This document shows, piece after piece, positions 1 through 7,875 of a stretch of DNA of 10,066 nt. This stretch comes from Actinomycetota bacterium (lineage in GTDB: Bacteria; Actinomycetota; Actinomycetes; Nanopelagicales; Nanopelagicaceae): positions 1-10,066 of the forward strand of contig WLPB01000023.1 of NCBI GenBank assembly GCA_009698975.1, read 5' to 3'. The position numbers and the translations under genes are program-made. The notes beneath the pieces were generated by a model. That model did no database searches. It had not been told where the DNA came from and worked only from the letters and a program-made list of their open reading frames with translations. Each line of letters opens with the position of its first letter. The first letter of the stretch is position 1.

Positions 1-2667
1 AGGAGCGGCCTTCTTCCGTGATTTCTTCGGCGATGGGCCATTCTCGGCCTCCCATGCACGGCGTCCAGCGAGGAGTTCTAGCCCGCGTTCTAACGTCATC
101 GCCTCGAGGGTATCGCCGCGACGCAAGGTCGCATTTGTCTCGCCATCGGTGACATACATACCGAAGCGACCATCCTTAATAATTACTTGCTTTTCGGTTC
201 CAGGATCTGCGCCGAGTTCTTTCAGTGGTGGCTTTGCAACTCCGCGACGGCGTTCCTTTGGCTTTGAGTAAATATCGAGCGCCTCATCGAGAGTGATTGC
301 AAAGAGTTGTTCCTCAGATGTCAGAGTTCGTGAATCTGCGCCAGCTTTGAGATATGGACCGTATCGACCATTTTGAACTGTGATTTCTTCGCCTAGAGAA
401 TTTGTACCTAATACACGCGGAAGCGATAACAACTGCAGTGCGTCATCGAGTGTGATGGTGTCAAGGCTCATTGTTGATAGAAGTGATGCCGTCTTTGGCT
501 TGGGTGCATCTTTCTTCTTGCGCTTCTTCTTTGGTTCACCTTTGTCGTTAAGTTCAACAGGCTCCTCAGGGAAAATTTCGGAGATATACGGACCGAAGCG
601 GCCAGACTTTGCAACGACTTCAAATCCTGTGACCGGGTCTAGTCCAAGTTCGCGTTCGCCAGATGGCGCTGCGAGAAGCTCGATTGCAAGTGCCAGCGTT
701 AACTCATCTGGTGCAAGATTTTCTGGAATGTTTGCAAGCTTACGTTCGCCATCTTCGAAGTTCTCTTGAAGGTATGCACCATAACGCCCGACGCGGATTT
801 CAATGACATCAGATAGGTTCATGGTATTTGTTGCGCGCGCATCGATATTGCCAAGGTCAAGTGAGAGCTCATTAAGACCTGGCTGGCCATCGACGCCGTA
901 GTAAAAGTCGCGCAGCCAATCAACACGGCCTGCTTCTCCCGCTGCAATCTTGTCGAGATCTTCCTCCATCGATGCGGTGAAGTCGTAATCAACTAACTTT
1001 GTAAAGTGCGTCTCAAGCAGACCCGTAACAGAGAATGCCAAGAAAGTTGGCACAAGGGCACGGCCGCGCTTATTAACATAGCCACGATCTTGAATTGTTT
1101 GAATAATTGATGCGAAGGTTGAAGGGCGACCAATGCCGAGCTCTTCTAACTTCTTCACAAGTGTTGGCTCGGTATAACGAGCTGGTGGCTTAGTTTCGTG
1201 GCCTTCACAGGTGTACTCATTGATTGGCACTGATTGTCCGAGGGCCATCGCCGGAAGTCTGCGGTCGGCGCTCTCTTCGTCCTTGTTTTCATCTGTTGCA
1301 ACTTCATCGTATGCAGCAAGGAAGCCGGCAAAGGTAATGACAGAACCATTAGCACGGAAGATTGCGTTTTCGCCACTACTTGTTGCAACATCAAAGTCGA
1401 CGCGCATCTGCATTTTTTTGGCATCTGCCATCTGAGATGCAACGGTGCGCTTCCAAATCAAGTCATATAACGCGAATTCATCGCGAGAGAGTTCGGGTGC
1501 AAGTTCACCTGGTGTCTTAAAGGTATCTCCTGCCGGACGAATAGCTTCGTGTGCCTCTTGTGCATTCTTTGTCTTGCCTTGATATACCCGTGGGGTTTCA
1601 TAGACATGATCTGCACCGTACAACGACTTTGCTGCAGCGCGCGCTGCTTTGATTGCCTGCTCACTTAAATTAATAGAGTCGGTACGCATGTAGGTGATGT
1701 AACCGTTTTCGTACAAGCGCTGTGCAATCCGCATTGTGATCTGCGCGCCCCAACCAAGACGGCTACCTGCATCTTGCTGCATCGTCGATGTAGTAAATGG
1801 GGGCTTTGGGCGTTCAGTACGTGGAGATTCTTCCATCGATTTAACAATGAGCGGAGTTCCTTCGAGTGCCGAGACAAGCGCCTTAGCGCCGGTTTCGTCT
1901 AATAACAAAATATCTGCAAGTGATTTCTCTTTTACTGCGCCATCTGCGCCAAAGTCAGAGGTTGCTGCGACTTTCTTGCCTTCAACACTGAGCAGTCGCG
2001 CATTAAAGCCAAGCGCAGTTGCTGCGGTGATATCCCACCAACCGGATGAGATAAAGGCCATCCGCTCACGTTCTTTTTCAACAATTAAACGAGTTGCAAC
2101 AGATTGCACGCGCCCTGCTGAAATACGAGGCATTACTTTCTTCCACAAGACAGGGGAGAGTCGGTATCCATACAAGCGATCGAGTACGCGACGAGTCTCT
2201 TGCGCATCAATTAAGTTGTAATCAAGATCGCGAGTATTTTCTACCGCGGCAAGAATCGCCTCTTCAGTGATCTCGTTAAAGACCATGCGCTTTATTGGAA
2301 TTTTGGGCTGAAGGACTTCTACTAGGTGCCAGGCAATCGCTTCACCTTCGCGGTCCTCGTCAGTTGCAAGCAGGATCTCATCTGCTTGCTTCATCAACTC
2401 CTTGAGTTCGGCAACTTTCGCGCGCTTATCGGGGTTAATGACATATAAAGGGGCGAAATCATTATCGATATCGACGCCCTCTTTTGACCAGGCGAGCTTC
2501 TTCACCTCTTTTGGAATATCGGCTGCTCGCTGCGGAAGATCACGGATATGACCGACGCTAGCCTCGACGATGTAACCATCGCCGAGGTAGCCGCCAATTT
2601 TGCGAGCCTTTGCAGGAGATTCAACGATGACGAGCTTTTTAAACTCGTGATCTTTCTTTCCAGCCAT
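1..2667 (-). CDS. topA: DNA topoisomerase I (type IA), C-terminus cut by window edge
   Basis: Relaxes negatively supercoiled DNA by cutting one strand and passing the other. The frame is open for 889 codons from ATG at 2667 to the left edge, so only the end of the tail is missing. The Toprim domain begins with LVIVESPAKA (residues 12-21, catalytic E16) and carries the metal triad in TDEDREGE (D103, D105, E107). The catalytic tyrosine is Y326 in YITYMRTDS; MPRISAGRVQS is the usual strand-binding motif. The C-terminal part has four GRxGxY repeats near residues 627, 689, 767 and 833, a lysine-rich linker around 713-724 and the start of another basic tail (KKSRKKAA). I see no paired-cysteine zinc motifs, which matches actinobacterial TopA and not the E. 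coli type. The ATG is fixed by conservation just downstream: the leader is pyrimidine-rich and the only purine stretch (GGAAAGG) lies about 14 bases too far upstream. The gene follows hppA by 38 bp and is probably cotranscribed with it. Confidence 0.97.
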   Translation of the reverse strand, partial: MAGKKDHEFKKLVIVESPAKARKIGGYLGDGYIVEASVGHIRDLPQRAADIPKEVKKLAWSKEGVDIDNDFAPLYVINPDKRAKVAELKELMKQADEILLATDEDREGEAIAWHLVEVLQPKIPIKRMVFNEITEEAILAAVENTRDLDYNLIDAQETRRVLDRLYGYRLSPVLWKKVMPRISAGRVQSVATRLIVEKERERMAFISSGWWDITAATALGFNARLLSVEGKKVAATSDFGADGAVKEKSLADILLLDETGAKALVSALEGTPLIVKSMEESPRTERPKPPFTTSTMQQDAGSRLGWGAQITMRIAQRLYENGYITYMRTDSINLSEQAIKAARAAAKSLYGADHVYETPRVYQGKTKNAQEAHEAIRPAGDTFKTPGELAPELSRDEFALYDLIWKRTVASQMADAKKMQMRVDFDVATSSGENAIFRANGSVITFAGFLAAYDEVATDENKDEESADRRLPAMALGQSVPINEYTCEGHETKPPARYTEPTLVKKLEELGIGRPSTFASIIQTIQDRGYVNKRGRALVPTFLAFSVTGLLETHFTKLVDYDFTASMEEDLDKIAAGEAGRVDWLRDFYYGVDGQPGLNELSLDLGNIDARATNTMNLSDVIEIRVGRYGAYLQENFEDGERKLANIPENLAPDELTLALAIELLAAPSGERELGLDPVTGFEVVAKSGRFGPYISEIFPEEPVELNDKGEPKKKRKKKDAPKPKTASLLSTMSLDTITLDDALQLLSLPRVLGTNSLGEEITVQNGRYGPYLKAGADSRTLTSEEQLFAITLDEALDIYSKPKERRRGVAKPPLKELGADPGTEKQVIIKDGRFGMYVTDGETNATLRRGDTLEAMTLERGLELLAGRRAWEAENGPSPKKSRKKAAP

Positions 2668-2705
2668 AAAAGGGGGAAGAACCTTTCCGTCTAGATTCGA
2701 ATTAC

Positions 2706-5012
2706 TTAGTACGCAATAGGAACTGCGTGATGGCGACGGTTGCGTATAAGCGCTCCGACAATCAAGAGGATTGCGACTGCGCTAACAGCTGCAATCTTCC
2801 AATCTTGACCGTTAAGTGAGAACTCAACAATCGCTGGAGTAACAAGAAGACCAACAAGGTTCATCACCTTGATGAGTGGGTTGATTGCTGGACCTGCTGT
2901 GTCCTTAAATGGATCTCCAACAGTGTCACCGACGATTGTTGCAGCGTGAGCTTCTGAGCCCTTGCCACCGTAATTGCCATCTTCCACCATCTTCTTAGCG
3001 TTATCCCACGCTCCACCTGAGTTCGAGAGGAAGACCGCCATCAAAGTACCGGTTCCGATTGCGCCAGCGAGGAATGCACCGAGTGCGCCAACGCCGAGGC
3101 CGAAGCCGACTGCGATTGGTGCCATCACTGCCAGGATTCCTGGTGTTGCAAGTTCACGGAGTGAATCGCGTGTACAGATATCTACAACGCGGCCGTATTC
3201 TGGCTTCTCTGTTCCGTTCATAATTCCTGGGTGCTCGTGGAATTGACGACGAACTTCGAGAACAACTGCGCCCGCTGCACGTGATACCGCATTGATTGCA
3301 AGACCTGAGAAGAGGAATACAACTGCTGCGCCGATAATCAAACCAACGAGGTTGCGAGGAGATGCAATATCAAGAATTCCCGCATACTGAGGGTTTTCTA
3401 CAATCCATTCTGGTGTTGATGTAGCAGCTCCAACAACCTTGGCGGCAGCTTCCTTAATTGCATCCGTGAATGCACCGAAGAGAGCAGTTGCCGCAAGAAC
3501 AGCGGTTGCAATCGCAATACCCTTTGTAATTGCCTTTGTTGTGTTACCAACAGCATCGAGTGATGTAAGGATTGCAGCTGACTCGCCCTTAACATCGCCT
3601 GACATTTCAGCGATACCTTGTGCATTATCTGAGATTGGACCAAATGTATCCATCGCAACAATAACGCCGACGGTTGTGAGCAAACCTGTTCCGGCTAGCG
3701 CGATAGCGAAGAGTGAGAGGACAACTGATCCGCCACCGAGTAAGAATGCGCCCATAACCGCTGTTGCGATAAGGATTGCTGAGTAAACAGCTGATTCGAA
3801 TCCGACTGAGATACCAGCGAGAAGAACTGTTGCAGCACCTGTCTGTGAGGCAGATGAAACATCATTTACTGGACGCTTACCAACTTCGGTAAAGAAGCCA
3901 GTCAAGATCTGGATTGCTGCAGCGAGAACGATTCCGATAATAACTGCGCCAAGTGCAAATACACGAGGGTTGATATTCACGGACTCCTCGAGCACATCCT
4001 TATTAACATGCACAAGTGCCTCAAACTTTGCTGGCAAGTATGTAAATGTTGCAAGGGCTGTAAGGCCGGCAGAGATGATTGCTGACATAAAGAATGAGCG
4101 ATTGATCGCAGTCATTGCTGACTTATCTGTGCTGCGAAGACGCGTTGCGAAGATTCCGATAACAGCTGTGACGATTCCAATTGCAGGAACAATCAATGGA
4201 TAGATAAGTCCAGCATCACCGAACGCTGCCTTACCAAGAATCAGTGCGGCAACGAGTGTTACTGCATATGACTCAAATAGATCTGCCGCCATACCAGCAC
4301 AGTCACCAACGTTATCGCCGACGTTATCTGCAATTGTTGCAGCGTTACGTGGGTCATCTTCAGGGATATTCTTTTCAACTTTTCCGACGAGGTCTGCTCC
4401 GACATCGGCAGCCTTTGTAAAGATACCGCCGCCGACGCGCATAAACATCGCGAGCATTGCAGCACCGAATCCGAAACCTTCAAGAACAACTGGTGCATCT
4501 TGACGGTAGAGAATGACAACAAGTGCGGCTCCCATAAGTCCGAGTCCAACAGTTGTCATACCGACAACACCGCCGGTGCGGAATGCGATCTGTACAGCCT
4601 TAGTGCCATCTTTTTGACGAGCAGCTTCTGCAACACGAACATTTGCGCGCACTGCAAGCCACATACCGTTATATCCAACGAGTGCAGAGAAACCTGCGCC
4701 GAGGAGGAAGAAGATTGAGCGGCCGACGCGCAGTGTTGTTGTTTCGGCAGGTAGTGCAAAGAGAAGGAAGAAAACGATTCCTACAAAGAAAGAGAGGGTG
4801 CGGAACTGGCGGTGCAGATATGCGGCAGCGCCTTCTTGGACGGCTCCGGCAATCTCTTTCATCTTCTCAGTTCCTTCGCCTTGGGCGAGTACCTGAGCGC
4901 GCAGGGCGATGGCGATAGCGAGCGCGGCTAGGGCGATCGCTAAGACGATGAATGTGATGTTGAGATTTTTACCGGTGACTTCGACCAGTGAGAGAGCAGA
5001 TGATGCTCGCAT
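2706..5012 (-). CDS. hppA: K+-independent proton-pumping membrane pyrophosphatase
   Basis: Integral membrane enzyme that hydrolyses pyrophosphate and moves H+ across the cytoplasmic membrane, recovering energy from biosynthetic pyrophosphate. The 768 residues have the family length and about 16 hydrophobic segments. Substrate and Mg-binding motifs are all present: DVGADLVGKVE (203-213), the acidic repeat DNVGDNVGDCAGMAADLFES (229-248), GPISDNAQGIAEM (458-470) and, near the C-terminus, GDTVGDPFKDTAGP. The segment GNTTKAITKG has Lys at 493 and Thr at 496. In this family that pair marks the K+-independent class, whereas K+-dependent members have Ala at the first site; H+ as the transported ion is inferred from this. 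The ATG at 5012 is supported by a strong Shine-Dalgarno (GGAGGAGA, 5016-5023). The stretch before the first helix is polar and short, with no cleavable signal. A gap of 101 bp from the glucosidase carries a possible own promoter, and topA follows at 38 bp. This neighbourhood with topA is also known in Streptomyces. Confidence 0.97.
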   Translation of the reverse strand: MRASSALSLVEVTGKNLNITFIVLAIALAALAIAIALRAQVLAQGEGTEKMKEIAGAVQEGAAAYLHRQFRTLSFFVGIVFFLLFALPAETTTLRVGRSIFFLLGAGFSALVGYNGMWLAVRANVRVAEAARQKDGTKAVQIAFRTGGVVGMTTVGLGLMGAALVVILYRQDAPVVLEGFGFGAAMLAMFMRVGGGIFTKAADVGADLVGKVEKNIPEDDPRNAATIADNVGDNVGDCAGMAADLFESYAVTLVAALILGKAAFGDAGLIYPLIVPAIGIVTAVIGIFATRLRSTDKSAMTAINRSFFMSAIISAGLTALATFTYLPAKFEALVHVNKDVLEESVNINPRVFALGAVIIGIVLAAAIQILTGFFTEVGKRPVNDVSSASQTGAATVLLAGISVGFESAVYSAILIATAVMGAFLLGGGSVVLSLFAIALAGTGLLTTVGVIVAMDTFGPISDNAQGIAEMSGDVKGESAAILTSLDAVGNTTKAITKGIAIATAVLAATALFGAFTDAIKEAAAKVVGAATSTPEWIVENPQYAGILDIASPRNLVGLIIGAAVVFLFSGLAINAVSRAAGAVVLEVRRQFHEHPGIMNGTEKPEYGRVVDICTRDSLRELATPGILAVMAPIAVGFGLGVGALGAFLAGAIGTGTLMAVFLSNSGGAWDNAKKMVEDGNYGGKGSEAHAATIVGDTVGDPFKDTAGPAINPLIKVMNLVGLLVTPAIVEFSLNGQDWKIAAVSAVAILLIVGALIRNRRHHAVPIAY

Positions 5013-5015
5013 GTT

Positions 5016-5031
5016 TCTCCTCCATTGGAGA
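5016..5031 (-). promoter_or_regulatory. hppA ribosome binding site inside a small hairpin
   Basis: On the minus strand GGAGGAGA (5023-5016) lies three bases from the hppA ATG core spacing and decides the start. The bases UCUCC (5031-5027) just upstream can pair with GGAGA (5020-5016) across a six-base loop, so the ribosome site could be partly masked. The stem is only 5 bp, so this may be chance. Confidence 0.4.
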
Positions 5032-5060
5032 CCAGGGCGGCCCGCTTGATGGGTGCGCCG

Positions 5061-5111
5061 AACTGGGTGGAGTCTACATATACATATCTATTACAGTGCA
5101 AAACTGGGTGG
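5061..5111. repeat. 10-bp direct repeat bracketing the hppA promoter
   Basis: AACTGGGTGG occurs twice without mismatch, at 5061-5070 and 5102-5111 (on the minus strand CCACCCAGTT). The copies are 41 bp apart, about four helical turns, so they would face the same side of the DNA. One copy sits just upstream of the possible -35 of hppA and ends 2 bp from the glucosidase stop codon; the other overlaps the predicted transcription start. This is the layout of a pair of regulator sites, but no known regulator motif is recognised and function is inference. Confidence 0.5.
5071..5101 (-). promoter_or_regulatory. possible hppA promoter
   Basis: On the minus strand a -10-like TAGACT (5076-5071) fits the actinobacterial TAnnnT pattern. 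The best -35 candidate is TTGCAC (5101-5096) with a long 19-bp spacer of AT-rich sequence (ATATGTATAT). A start near 5064 would give a leader of about 50 bases. The -35 is weak, so expression by read-through from the glucosidase remains possible: I see no terminator hairpin in the 101-bp gap. Confidence 0.35.
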
Positions 5112-5113
5112 GT

Positions 5114-6805
5114 TTAAGCGTGAGGGCCTTTGAGCCAGACCGTAGTCGCTGGCGGTAGGTCGTTTCCGCTTGTTTGGACCCCGTGGATGAGGAAGATACC
5201 GGCCTGCGCCAATGGGCTTGAGGAGTGCAAGATCTCGCCAAGCCCAGCAAAGCTGTAGTGGTTTCGGCCGAAGTTAGTCAGGCAATGCCATCCATTAGGG
5301 CGTGAGAAGTGGAGAACATTGGCATCGGTTGTCTTATGCCAGGTTAGCTCTTCATCAGTGACTAAACCTTTGCGGAGTGCGAGTGCTGTACGGAAGATCT
5401 CTAGTGGTGAATCTGCAACACCGCTTTCGGCTTCGACAGATTTTGCGGCAAACCAATTTGGTTGCGGTAAATGTGCACCACCTGTGCCAAATCCAAATGA
5501 TGCTCCGCTTTTTGTCCACGGTAGTGGAACTCGACAACCATCGCGACCTTTATCAACTTTATGGTTGCGTAAATATTGTGGATCTTGAATTTGATCCTCT
5601 GGAATATCGAGAACTTCAAAGAGGCCGAGTTCTTCACCTTGATAAATATAGGTACAACCTGGAAGCGCCATAATCAACATAGATGCAGCGAGTGCGCTGC
5701 GAAGACCAAGCTCTTCATCAAGTGGATTGGTAGTACCGCCAGAATTCTTCCAACGAATGCGATCTACTGTAGTAAGCAGTCCGTAGTTTGTTGCCGGACG
5801 CATCTGGTCGTGGTTATTAAGACACCATGTTGATGACGAGCCCTGAGCTTTCGCTGCAGTTATTCCACGGTCAATGACTGTTTTGAATTCATGCGCGTTG
5901 AAATTGGCTTCCAGTAATTCAAAATTAAATGCCTGCCCAAGTTCATCGGGATTTGCATACAGAGCAAGACGATCTGCAGGGACATAAGCTTCAGCAACAG
6001 CTACCCGCGGTGGGTCATATTGGTTAAAAAGTTGGCGCCATTCCTTGTAAATTTCATGTACATCATCGCGATCGAAGAGAATATTTTCTCCTGGTTTGCG
6101 GTTATTAAGATCTGGGTATCGCTCTTGATCTTTAAGTGGTTCTGATAAATCTTTCTTGAGTGCGTGCGCCACATCGATGCGGAATCCATCTACTCCACGA
6201 TCTGCCCAAAATTTAAGTGTTTTCAGAAAGTCTTCTTCGATTTCGCGGTTATCCCAGTTAAAGTCTGGTTGTTCTGGTGCAAAGAGGTGGCAGTACCACT
6301 GGTTGTGCTTTCCGCCTTGGGTTGATTCATGGCTCCACGCACTTGGCGCAAAGTGTGATGGCCAATTAGTTGGTGGCAGCTCACCATTTGCGCCCTTTCC
6401 TTCGCGGAAGATGTAACGATTGCGTGCAGCAGATCCTGGTTCTGCAGCAATCGCTTCCTTAAACCATTCATGAAGATTTGATGAGTGGTTAGGAACGATA
6501 TCTACAAAGACGCGGATCCCAGCGCCATGAAGTTTTGAAAGCATCTCATCGAAATCTGCAAGGTCGCCAAGTTTTGGATCTACATCGCGGTAATCATCAA
6601 CGTCATATCCACCGTCAGCGAGTGCTGATGGATAGAAGGGAGATAACCAGACAGCATCAACGTTTAAAGATGAGAGGTAATCGATCTTTGATGTAATGCC
6701 TTTAATGTCACCGAGTCCATCGCCGTTAGAATCTTTAAAAGAGCGCGGGTAGATCTGATAGATAACAGCTTGGCGCCACCAATTTTTATCGAGTGTGAGT
6801 GCCAT
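5114..6805 (-). CDS. aglA: GH13 alpha-glucosidase (cytoplasmic, AglA-like)
   Basis: Hydrolyses alpha-glucosidic bonds of short oligosaccharides from the non-reducing end. It has no signal peptide, so it should act on imported sugar in the cytoplasm. The 563-residue length is usual for the group. The N-terminal VIYQIYPRSF and the Ca-binding-type loop DSNGDGLGD (25-33) open the barrel. Conserved regions follow in order: DIVPNHSS (102-109), QPDFNW (179-184), GFRIDVAHAL with nucleophile D211, VAEAYV with acid/base E272, and NNHD with H332 and D333. All catalytic residues are present. Val follows the nucleophile; in the GH13_31 subfamily that favours alpha-1,6 bonds, but this protein looks closer to actinobacterial AglA (GH13_30), where the rule is untested, so maltose, isomaltose or other alpha-glucosides are possible. 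The ATG at 6805 has AAAGG nine bases upstream. It is divergent from the LacI-type gene, 56 bp between starts, which suggests shared control. Confidence 0.92.
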   Translation of the reverse strand: MALTLDKNWWRQAVIYQIYPRSFKDSNGDGLGDIKGITSKIDYLSSLNVDAVWLSPFYPSALADGGYDVDDYRDVDPKLGDLADFDEMLSKLHGAGIRVFVDIVPNHSSNLHEWFKEAIAAEPGSAARNRYIFREGKGANGELPPTNWPSHFAPSAWSHESTQGGKHNQWYCHLFAPEQPDFNWDNREIEEDFLKTLKFWADRGVDGFRIDVAHALKKDLSEPLKDQERYPDLNNRKPGENILFDRDDVHEIYKEWRQLFNQYDPPRVAVAEAYVPADRLALYANPDELGQAFNFELLEANFNAHEFKTVIDRGITAAKAQGSSSTWCLNNHDQMRPATNYGLLTTVDRIRWKNSGGTTNPLDEELGLRSALAASMLIMALPGCTYIYQGEELGLFEVLDIPEDQIQDPQYLRNHKVDKGRDGCRVPLPWTKSGASFGFGTGGAHLPQPNWFAAKSVEAESGVADSPLEIFRTALALRKGLVTDEELTWHKTTDANVLHFSRPNGWHCLTNFGRNHYSFAGLGEILHSSSPLAQAGIFLIHGVQTSGNDLPPATTVWLKGPHA

Positions 6806-6824
6806 TGCCCGCCGCCTTTAGCTA

Positions 6825-6852
6825 TTGATATTTGCAGTTTTTTGCATATCCT
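6825..6852 (+). promoter_or_regulatory. probable promoter of the LacI-family gene (leaderless)
   Basis: A -35 TTGATA (6825-6830, five of six consensus bases) and a -10 TATCCT (6847-6852, TAnnnT pattern) are separated by 16 bp. Transcription would begin about 7 bases after the -10, at 6859-6862, which coincides with the GTG chosen as start codon. That predicts an mRNA with no leader, a common arrangement in actinobacteria, and explains why no Shine-Dalgarno precedes the GTG. No equally convincing promoter was found for the divergent glucosidase in the same 56-bp gap. Confidence 0.55.
6830..6849. promoter_or_regulatory. candidate operator between lacI-type gene and glucosidase
   Basis: Imperfect dyad ATTTGCA-N6-TGCATAT, six of seven arm positions matching, filling the spacer between the -35 and -10 of the regulator gene and lying 25-44 bp upstream of the glucosidase start. 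A repressor here could control both directions. It lacks the central CG of classical LacI-family operators, so assignment to the neighbouring regulator is inference. Confidence 0.35.
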
Positions 6853-6861
6853 GAGCGTATT

Positions 6862-7875
6862 GTGTCAGGAATAGTAGAGATTGCGAAGAGGGCTGGAGTA
6901 TCTCCCGCCACGGTATCTCGCGCCTTACGCGGCCTTCATCATGTCAATGAGAAAACCCGGAAGAAGATTATTGATGCCGCTCAACACTTAGATTATCCAA
7001 TCCGTCCAGATCTACTGCCGCGGGATGAGGGCTCTAGAACAAACACTATCGGCGTGATTGCACCATTTATCTCTCGTTGGTACTTCTCGCAAACACTAGC
7101 GGGAATTGAACAGGCGTTGCGCGAAGCTGGAATGGATCTTCTGCTCTATAACTTTGCGCAAGTCGATGCGCGTCAACGAGTCTTTCAGCAGAAGAAGTTG
7201 GTCGGAAAGGTTGATGGCCTCATTGTTATCTCGCTACCCCCGACAGAGAAAGAGTTTGAATCGATACTTAGCTTAGGAATACCGCTCGCCTTGGTCGGTG
7301 TTTCAGATCCTCGCTCTTCATCTGTCTCGGTCGATGATGTTGCTGGTGCAGTAGTTGCGACCGAGCATTTAGTTGAGATGGGCCATCGCAATATTGCGAT
7401 TATGACAGGCCAGACAGAAGCAGCATTTAATTTCGCAGTTTCATCTCAAAGGCGGCAAGGGTTTATGAGTGTTCTAGAAAAGAACAATATCGAGTTTAAT
7501 CCTCGATTCGAACTCATTGCAGACTTTGATAGTAAGACAGCTGAACTTGCGATGGATGAATTTTTAAGTCAGAAGAAATTGCCCACTGCGATTTTCTGCG
7601 AGTCTGATGAGATGGCATTTGGAGTGATTAAATCCTTAGGCAAGAAAGGGTTGCGGGTTCCTGAAGATATATCTGTGATTGGATATGACGACCATGACTT
7701 CTCGTCAATTGTGGGATTGACAACCATCGCACAACCCGCACAATTTCTAGGACAACTTGCGGCATCAATGATTGTGGCAAAGATTGAGAAGCCTGATAGC
7801 AGTACATCCCAAATGAATGTTCCAACATCACTTGTTGTCCGTAAATCGGTGGCTAACTTACATAAACTTAAGTAG
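6862..7875 (+). CDS. LacI-family transcriptional regulator of the sugar locus
   Basis: DNA-binding regulator, probably a repressor released by a sugar. Numbered from GTG 6862 (337 residues), the N-terminal helix-turn-helix is IVEIAKRAGVSPATVSRALRG (4-24). The hinge follows at 45-60 and a periplasmic-binding-protein-like sugar and dimerisation domain starts with NTIGVIAPF (61-69). That domain contains SVDDVAGA (156-163), GHRNIAIMTG (174-183), ESDEMAFG (247-254), VPEDISVIGYDD (266-277) and LTTIAQP (286-292), all typical of the family. A longer reading from TTG at 6832 is possible, but the GTG gives the usual five residues before the first helix and matches a predicted leaderless transcript. The hinge, YPIRPDLLPRDEGSRT, lacks the usual AR-x-L motif whose leucine enters the minor groove at a central CG. 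It is divergent from the glucosidase and ends 6 bp from the convergent permease gene, so both are plausible targets; the effector is not known. Confidence 0.92.
   Translation: MSGIVEIAKRAGVSPATVSRALRGLHHVNEKTRKKIIDAAQHLDYPIRPDLLPRDEGSRTNTIGVIAPFISRWYFSQTLAGIEQALREAGMDLLLYNFAQVDARQRVFQQKKLVGKVDGLIVISLPPTEKEFESILSLGIPLALVGVSDPRSSSVSVDDVAGAVVATEHLVEMGHRNIAIMTGQTEAAFNFAVSSQRRQGFMSVLEKNNIEFNPRFELIADFDSKTAELAMDEFLSQKKLPTAIFCESDEMAFGVIKSLGKKGLRVPEDISVIGYDDHDFSSIVGLTTIAQPAQFLGQLAASMIVAKIEKPDSSTSQMNVPTSLVVRKSVANLHKLK

Noticed and set aside
380..769. 129-residue plus-strand open frame
   Set aside because: Antisense to the topA C-terminal repeats; its Ser/Arg/Phe-rich composition mirrors the lysine-rich coding strand.
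1736..2221. 161-residue plus-strand open frame
   Set aside because: Lies fully antisense to conserved topA sequence, low-complexity Ser/Ala-rich composition, no family motif and no ribosome site; a shadow of topA.
2691..2703. Small palindromes TCTAGA and ATTCGAAT between hppA and topA
   Set aside because: Too short and without loop to form a terminator; expected by chance, and the 38-bp gap suggests cotranscription.
5077..5090. AT-rich ATATGTATAT stretch as origin or integration site
   Set aside because: Isolated within a promoter-like gap; no repeats of replication type or integrase nearby.
6832..6861. TTG-initiated N-terminal extension of the LacI-type protein
   Set aside because: It lies between the promoter hexamers, has no ribosome site, and extends beyond the normal family N-terminus.
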